Assembly: GCA_902766085.1 (NCBI GenBank)
Contig: CACXCH010000102.1
Location: forward strand, 1 to 26,250
DNA: 26,250 nt
Direction of reading: 5' to 3'
Source: an uncultured Eubacteriales bacterium
GTDB taxonomy: Bacteria; Bacillota; Clostridia; TANB77; CAG-508
A model generated the notes under the pieces. The model searched no databases. It was not told the origin of the DNA and saw only the letters and a list, made by a program, of their open reading frames with translations. Of this stretch, positions 22,835-26,250 are shown piece after piece. Numbering within the stretch: position 1 is the first letter of the stretch; each line of letters opens with the position of its first letter. The position numbers were made by a program, and so were the translations under genes.

Positions 22835-22873
22835 AAACTAATAGAGAAGAATTATTATCTTCTCTATTAGTTT
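22835..22873 (+). terminator. Perfect 16-bp terminator hairpin
   Basis: AAACTAATAGAGAAGA (22835-22850) and TCTTCTCTATTAGTTT (22858-22873) are exact complements with a 7-base loop. The T tract is short, but the arm ends in TTT followed by GCTTG. It closes the HD-like gene unit. Confidence 0.8.
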
Positions 22874-22940
22874 GCTTGAAAAAATATAAACTTATAGCAA
22901 TATTTTAAAACGTATAGTAAATCTCAATGATGAAATGAAA

Positions 22941-23020
22941 ATAAAACCAAAATCTGGAAAAAATTCAGTAATGTAATAAAATATAAACCAAATCTAAAAA
23001 AACTCAGTAACACAATGAAA
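22941..23020 (+). repeat. 40-bp tandem repeat upstream of the endonuclease Q gene
   Basis: Positions 22941-22980 and 22981-23020 match at about 30 of 40 bases, sharing AATCT and TCAGTAA at the same offset. The 20 bases before 22941 (ending AATGAAA) resemble the second half of the unit, suggesting an older partial copy. No gene is seen between 22874 and 23094. Confidence 0.7.
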
Positions 23021-23040
23021 TATAATTAAAATTTAAATAA

Positions 23041-23069
23041 TTGTTTTATATAAATTAAAATAGTATAAA
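23041..23069 (+). promoter_or_regulatory. Putative promoter of the endonuclease Q gene
   Basis: TTGTTT (23041-23046) and TATAAA (23064-23069) have a 17-base spacer. They lie 25 bases before the start codon, immediately after the tandem repeat, with AAGGAAGGA as ribosome site. Confidence 0.5.
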
Positions 23070-23094
23070 AAAATAAGGAAGGAATGTACCAAAA

Positions 23095-24282
23095 ATGAAT
23101 GAAATATATGCAGATTTACACGTACATATAGGAAGAGCAGAAAATGGAAAACCTGTAAAAATTACAGGTGCGAGATCACTTAACTTTTCAAACATTGCAA
23201 AAGAATGCTTTGAAAGAAAAGGAATTGATGTTGTAGGAATTATTGATTGCGCATCACCTTATGTAATTGAAGATATTGAAAATTTCTTAAAAACAGGTGA
23301 TGCGTATGAACTTGAAAAAGGTGGAATAATTTACAAGGATAAGGTATGCATTATACTTGGAAGCGAAGTTGAAACATCTGAAAAAAATGAAGATGGTAAA
23401 ACCGGAAGCGCGCATAATCTTTGTTATTTCCCACATTTGTCAGATATTAAGGCTTTTTCAAATGAAATGTCACATCACATACATAATATAACATTAAGCA
23501 CACAAAGGTCTGATATTTCTGGATATCAATTAATAGATATTGCTGAAAAATACAATGGAGTTTTAATACCGGCTCACGCTTTTACTCCATTTAAGAGCTA
23601 CTATGGAAATTGCACAAAAAGACTTGCAAGAATTTTCAAGGAAAAATACGATAAGATATTTGCAATAGAGCTTGGTTTAAGTGCTGATACATATATTGCA
23701 GATGAGATTTCGGAATTGCAAAACAAGCATTTTATTACAAATTCTGATGCGCATTCTTTACCAAGAATTGCTAGAGAATACAACAAAATGCTTGTGGAAG
23801 ATATAAATTTTGAAGAAGTTATTAAAGCTATAAAAATGGAAGATGGAAGGACTATTCTTGCAAATTATGGTCTTGATCCAAAACTTGGAAAATATAATAG
23901 AAGCTTTTGCGAAGATTGTAATAAATCAATAGAAACTCCTCCTCCAGCATTAAAATGTGATAAATGCAATGGAATACATATTACAATGGGAGTTTATGAT
24001 AGAATTGAAATTATAAGAGATCAAGAATCTAAAAGCCCAAAAGATAGACCAAAGTATATCTATCAAATTCCATTACAATTTATTCCAGGGGTAGGGCAAA
24101 AAATGATAGACAAATTATTAAATAACTTCGGAACTGAAATGAATGTTTTGAATAGAGCAACTGTAGATGACATTGAAGCAGTAGTTGGAGAAAAGGAAGC
24201 TAAAATTATTGATGAGGCGCGTAAAGGAAAACTACAGATAAGAGCCGGTGGCGGAGGAGTATATGGAAAAGTTCTAACGTAA
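23095..24282 (+). CDS. Endonuclease Q family protein (PHP domain, zinc finger, HhH)
   Basis: EndoQ nicks DNA on the 5' side of deaminated bases (uracil, hypoxanthine, xanthine) and abasic sites, starting repair. The 395-residue protein has the expected order. A PHP phosphoesterase domain comes first, with YADLHVHIGRA, GIIDCASPYVIEDI, LGSEVETSEKN, SAHNLCYFPH, IPAHAFTPFKSYYG and FITNSDAHSL. A four-Cys zinc site follows (C272, C275, C288, C291: CEDC and CDKC). A helix-hairpin-helix tail ends it (FIPGVGQKMIDKLLNNFG, about 330-345, then VVGEKEAKIIDEARKGKL). The metal ligands of the PHP domain appear intact. GGAAGGA lies about 11 bases before the ATG. It precedes spoIIM and xerD, a DNA-maintenance setting. 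Confidence 0.92.
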   Translation: MNEIYADLHVHIGRAENGKPVKITGARSLNFSNIAKECFERKGIDVVGIIDCASPYVIEDIENFLKTGDAYELEKGGIIYKDKVCIILGSEVETSEKNEDGKTGSAHNLCYFPHLSDIKAFSNEMSHHIHNITLSTQRSDISGYQLIDIAEKYNGVLIPAHAFTPFKSYYGNCTKRLARIFKEKYDKIFAIELGLSADTYIADEISELQNKHFITNSDAHSLPRIAREYNKMLVEDINFEEVIKAIKMEDGRTILANYGLDPKLGKYNRSFCEDCNKSIETPPPALKCDKCNGIHITMGVYDRIEIIRDQESKSPKDRPKYIYQIPLQFIPGVGQKMIDKLLNNFGTEMNVLNRATVDDIEAVVGEKEAKIIDEARKGKLQIRAGGGGVYGKVLT

Positions 24283-24457
24283 AATGGTTATAGAACGAAA
24301 TTGAAAAATAATGACTTATAAAACAAAAATGCAAGCATAATATTTAATAACTAAGTATGGATATGAGCCAATAAATACAATGTTTGATTAAAAAATAATG
24401 TTCTACAATTCAAAATTATTGAATAGATATTATGTATCAATGATTTTGGAGGACAAA

Positions 24458-25067
24458 ATGAACAAAGTAATAAAAAAACATCTAGAAGAAAATTACAAGA
24501 CATATTTAATATTTATAATTGTTTTTATGTTAGGAATGTTTATAGGAATAATAACATTAAATCATTCAAATGAAGAACAAAAAGCTGCAATAAGCACATA
24601 TATAAATGAGTTTATTGATGCTTCGAAGTCATCAAAAGTTGACTATACAGAAATGCTAAAAAGCTCAATATCCAAGAATTTTAAGTTTATAATTATCACA
24701 ATTATTTTGGATTTATCGATGTTTAGGATTGTTGCTTCAAATTTGATGATTGGATATAAAGGATTTTCATTACGGATATTCAATATCAAGCATAATTGCA
24801 GTAATTGGAGTTAAAAATGGATTAATGCTCAATTTATCACTGATTCTTTTTAGCAAATTTTTTTACATTCCAGCGATTTTTTATTTGAATGTATCGTCAT
24901 TAAATTTATATAAAAGTCTTAGAGAAGAAACCTATGATAATAAAAAATTTGAGATTATTAGATATTGCATAAAAATAGGTATTTCAGGTGTGTTAATGAT
25001 TTTATCATCATTGGTAGAAACTTACATTAGCACGAATTTATTTATATCACTTTTAAAATTTTTTTAG
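24458..25067 (+). pseudogene. spoIIM: Stage II sporulation protein M, broken by one frameshift
   Basis: SpoIIM is a membrane part of the DMP machine (SpoIID-SpoIIM-SpoIIP) that remodels peptidoglycan during engulfment. The reading starts at ATG 24458 behind GGAGG (24448-24452); an upstream ATG at 24398 lacks such a site. The first part has a membrane segment YLIFIIVFMLGMFIGIITL, a loop, and IIITIILDLSMFRIVASNLM, then GYKGFSL, a conserved SpoIIM segment. The frame then breaks: the continuation GYSISSIIAVIGVKNGLML is in the next frame, up to the stop at 25065-25067. Removing one base near 24773 restores about 202 residues, close to the 214 of Bacillus SpoIIM. Whether the break is real or a sequencing error cannot be told here. 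xerD follows, a common pairing. Confidence 0.85.
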
Positions 25068-25154
25068 AATTTGACTTTACTTTTTAACCATAATTTGATA
25101 TAACATTATATGTAAATGATTATGTAAAGAATAAATTATAGATAGGGGAACAAG

Positions 25155-26036
25155 ATGGATAAGCAAATAAAACTTTTTTTAGAATTTTTACAAAAGGATA
25201 AAAAATTATCAGACAACACTCTACAATCATACAAAAGAGACATTACTCAATATCATGATTATTTATCAAAAAATAAAATGAATTATGCTAAAGTTACAAA
25301 CGAGGATATAAAAAATTATTTATCAGAGTTGAAAGATGAAGGAAAGAAAACATCAACAATTTCTAGAAATTTAGCAACGATCAGATCTTTTTACCAATAT
25401 TTAGTAAGGATAGGAAAGATTAAAGAAGATCCAACTGAAAATATTCAATCACCTAAAATAGAAAAAAGAGTTCCTAGTGTTTTATCAACAGAAGAAGTTG
25501 AACTATTGCTAGATCAGCCAAAAGACATAGACCTAAAAGGAACAAGAGACAAGGCAATGCTTGAATTTGCTTATGCCACAGGAATGAAAGTTACAGAAAT
25601 AATTGATTTAAATATTGACGATGTTGACTTTAATAACAGTACTGTAACGTGTCATTCAGGCAAAAAGGAAAGAACTATTCCACTTGGCTCACTTGCTGAA
25701 AAAGCCTTAAAAGAATATACAGAACAAGCAAGACCAATATTAATAAAAAATGAAAAAAATAAATCTTTATTTGTTAATATGAATGGATCAAGACTTACAA
25801 GACAGGGATTTTGGAAGATTGTAAAATATTATAAAGAAAAAGCACATATAAACAAAGAGATTACTCCACACGTTTTAAGACATTCTTTTGCAGCACACTT
25901 ATTACAAAATGGAGCTGATTTAAAATCAATACAAGCAATGCTTGGACACTCTGATATTTCATCAACTCAAGTGTATGCACAATTTGAAACAAATGAATTA
26001 CAAAATATTTATAAAAAAGCACATCCAAGAGCTTAG
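25155..26036 (+). CDS. xerD: Tyrosine recombinase XerD
   Basis: XerD with XerC resolves chromosome dimers at dif. The 293-residue protein has the N-terminal SAM-like core-binding domain (FLEFLQKDKKLSDNTLQSYK, LATIRSFYQYLVRIG) and a C-terminal catalytic domain. Visible active-site residues are H239 and R242 (HVLRHSFAAHLLQNGADL), H265 (MLGHSDI) and nucleophile Y274 (TQVYAQF). The first catalytic arginine, normally in ATGxRVSEL, is a lysine here (ATGMKVTEI, K145). The beta-hairpin normally reading GKGxKER is shortened to SGKKERTIP. The adjacency to spoIIM is the standard housekeeping setting, which argues against a mobile-element integrase. GATAGGGGAAC lies before the ATG. A strong terminator follows. 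Confidence 0.93.
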   Translation: MDKQIKLFLEFLQKDKKLSDNTLQSYKRDITQYHDYLSKNKMNYAKVTNEDIKNYLSELKDEGKKTSTISRNLATIRSFYQYLVRIGKIKEDPTENIQSPKIEKRVPSVLSTEEVELLLDQPKDIDLKGTRDKAMLEFAYATGMKVTEIIDLNIDDVDFNNSTVTCHSGKKERTIPLGSLAEKALKEYTEQARPILIKNEKNKSLFVNMNGSRLTRQGFWKIVKYYKEKAHINKEITPHVLRHSFAAHLLQNGADLKSIQAMLGHSDISSTQVYAQFETNELQNIYKKAHPRA

Positions 26037-26046
26037 AACAAGAGCT

Positions 26047-26077
26047 AAAAAAATAGCACTAAGGTGCTATTTTTTTA
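26047..26077 (+). terminator. Terminator after xerD
   Basis: AAAAAAATAGCAC (26047-26059) and GTGCTATTTTTTT form a stem of about 13 bp with a TAAG loop and a long T run. The A/T outer arms mean it could also work on the other strand. Confidence 0.93.
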
Positions 26078-26111
26078 GTAGTTTTAATATAAAAATTATG
26101 TTAACAATATC

Positions 26112-26140
26112 TTGACATATAAAGAAAAAAATAATAGAAT
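26112..26140 (+). promoter_or_regulatory. Strong sigma-A promoter of the last, partial gene
   Basis: TTGACA (26112-26117, perfect) and TAGAAT (26135-26140) are separated by 17 bases. The -35 and -10 boxes are the same hexamers as in the tRNA-Gly promoter. The leader is about 70 bases. Confidence 0.85.
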
Positions 26141-26181
26141 AGAAAAGGTAGAATATTATATCGAAAAATGATTATATATTT

Positions 26182-26195
26182 GAACATTGAAAATT
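26182..26195 (+). promoter_or_regulatory. boxA-like leader element, second copy
   Basis: GAACATTGAAAATT is identical to 15278-15291 and begins 41 bases after the -10 box (39 bases in the other case). It sits 22 bases before the ATG of the last gene. Confidence 0.4.
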
Positions 26196-26217
26196 TAATA
26201 GAAAGAGGTGTAAAATT

Positions 26218-26250
26218 ATGCAAATAATAATTTATATCACTATTTTTCTA
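26218..26250 (+). CDS. Start of a gene cut by the window end
   Basis: ATG at 26218 follows AAAGAGGTG by 8 bases and lies downstream of a near-perfect promoter. Only 11 codons are visible, MQIIIYITIFL, which are entirely hydrophobic and suggest a signal peptide or a first membrane segment. Nothing more can be said about function. A phosphopentomutase gene, often seen after xerD, would not start this way. Confidence 0.7.
   Translation, partial: MQIIIYITIFL

Noticed and set aside
25155..26036. The tyrosine recombinase as an integrase of a mobile element
   Set aside because: Its length, full collinearity with XerD and place beside spoIIM point to the housekeeping enzyme. No excisionase, att repeats or cargo are next to it.
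1..26250. CRISPR array, insertion sequence, rRNA genes or replication origin
   Set aside because: No evenly spaced identical repeats, no transposase-like open frame, no rRNA segments and no DnaA-box cluster were seen.

Overview
The window reads as a chromosomal segment of a low-GC, endospore-forming Firmicute of the Clostridia type. The signs are very AT-rich intergenic DNA, strong AGGAGG-type ribosome binding sites, sigma-A promoters with 17-18 base spacers, a germination protease gene (gpr), a spoIIM-like gene beside xerD, and a YvcK-family protein with an N-terminal membrane anchor. The species cannot be named from the sequence alone.

Layout. 295-2450: an M14-type carboxypeptidase and an L,D-transpeptidase-like protein, both without signal peptides. 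2491-5994: dnaE (replicative polymerase alpha subunit). 6119-6466: a self-contained unit with its own promoter, leader hairpin, 60-residue unknown protein and terminator. 6478-11142: murB, a yvcK-like gene and a glycogen-debranching-type glucosidase, probably one transcription unit. 11349-14431: holA (clamp-loader delta), gpr and an RluA-type pseudouridine synthase. 14440-15171: a TraX-type membrane protein. 15210-17670: two genes of visibly different base composition, a beta-CASP metallo-beta-lactamase nuclease (+) and a membrane protein (-), separated by back-to-back terminators. 17892-18155: tRNA-Gly(UCC) on the minus strand with tandem terminators, and a divergent promoter region shared with eno. 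18198-21502: eno, rnhA and tmcAL. 21658-22783: a degenerate HD-GYP-like protein and a frameshifted unknown gene. 23095-26036: endonuclease Q, a frameshifted spoIIM and xerD. 26112-26250: a promoter, a leader and the first 11 codons of a further gene.

How the genes fit together. Most are core genes: replication and repair (dnaE, holA, rnhA, EndoQ, xerD), cell wall synthesis and its control (murB, yvcK, L,D-transpeptidase, M14 peptidase), sporulation and germination (gpr, spoIIM), RNA modification (rluA-type, tmcAL) and central metabolism (eno, debranching enzyme). Against the usual clostridial order, rapZ and whiA are missing around yvcK, and rpsT is missing between holA and gpr.

The most unusual non-coding pattern is a set of short tandem duplications (units of about 31-62 bp) at gene boundaries. 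Several copy the 3' end of the preceding gene, stop codon included, in unit lengths that shift the reading frame. Other points of note are a terminator whose loop carries the -35 box of the next promoter, a shared boxA-like element at almost the same distance from two promoters, two frameshifted genes within about 2.3 kb, and altered active-site residues in the XerD and YvcK homologues. I did not find a clear multi-gene defence or mobile system. The best candidates for undescribed biology are the 60-residue unit, the beta-CASP/membrane gene pair and the 3'-end duplications.
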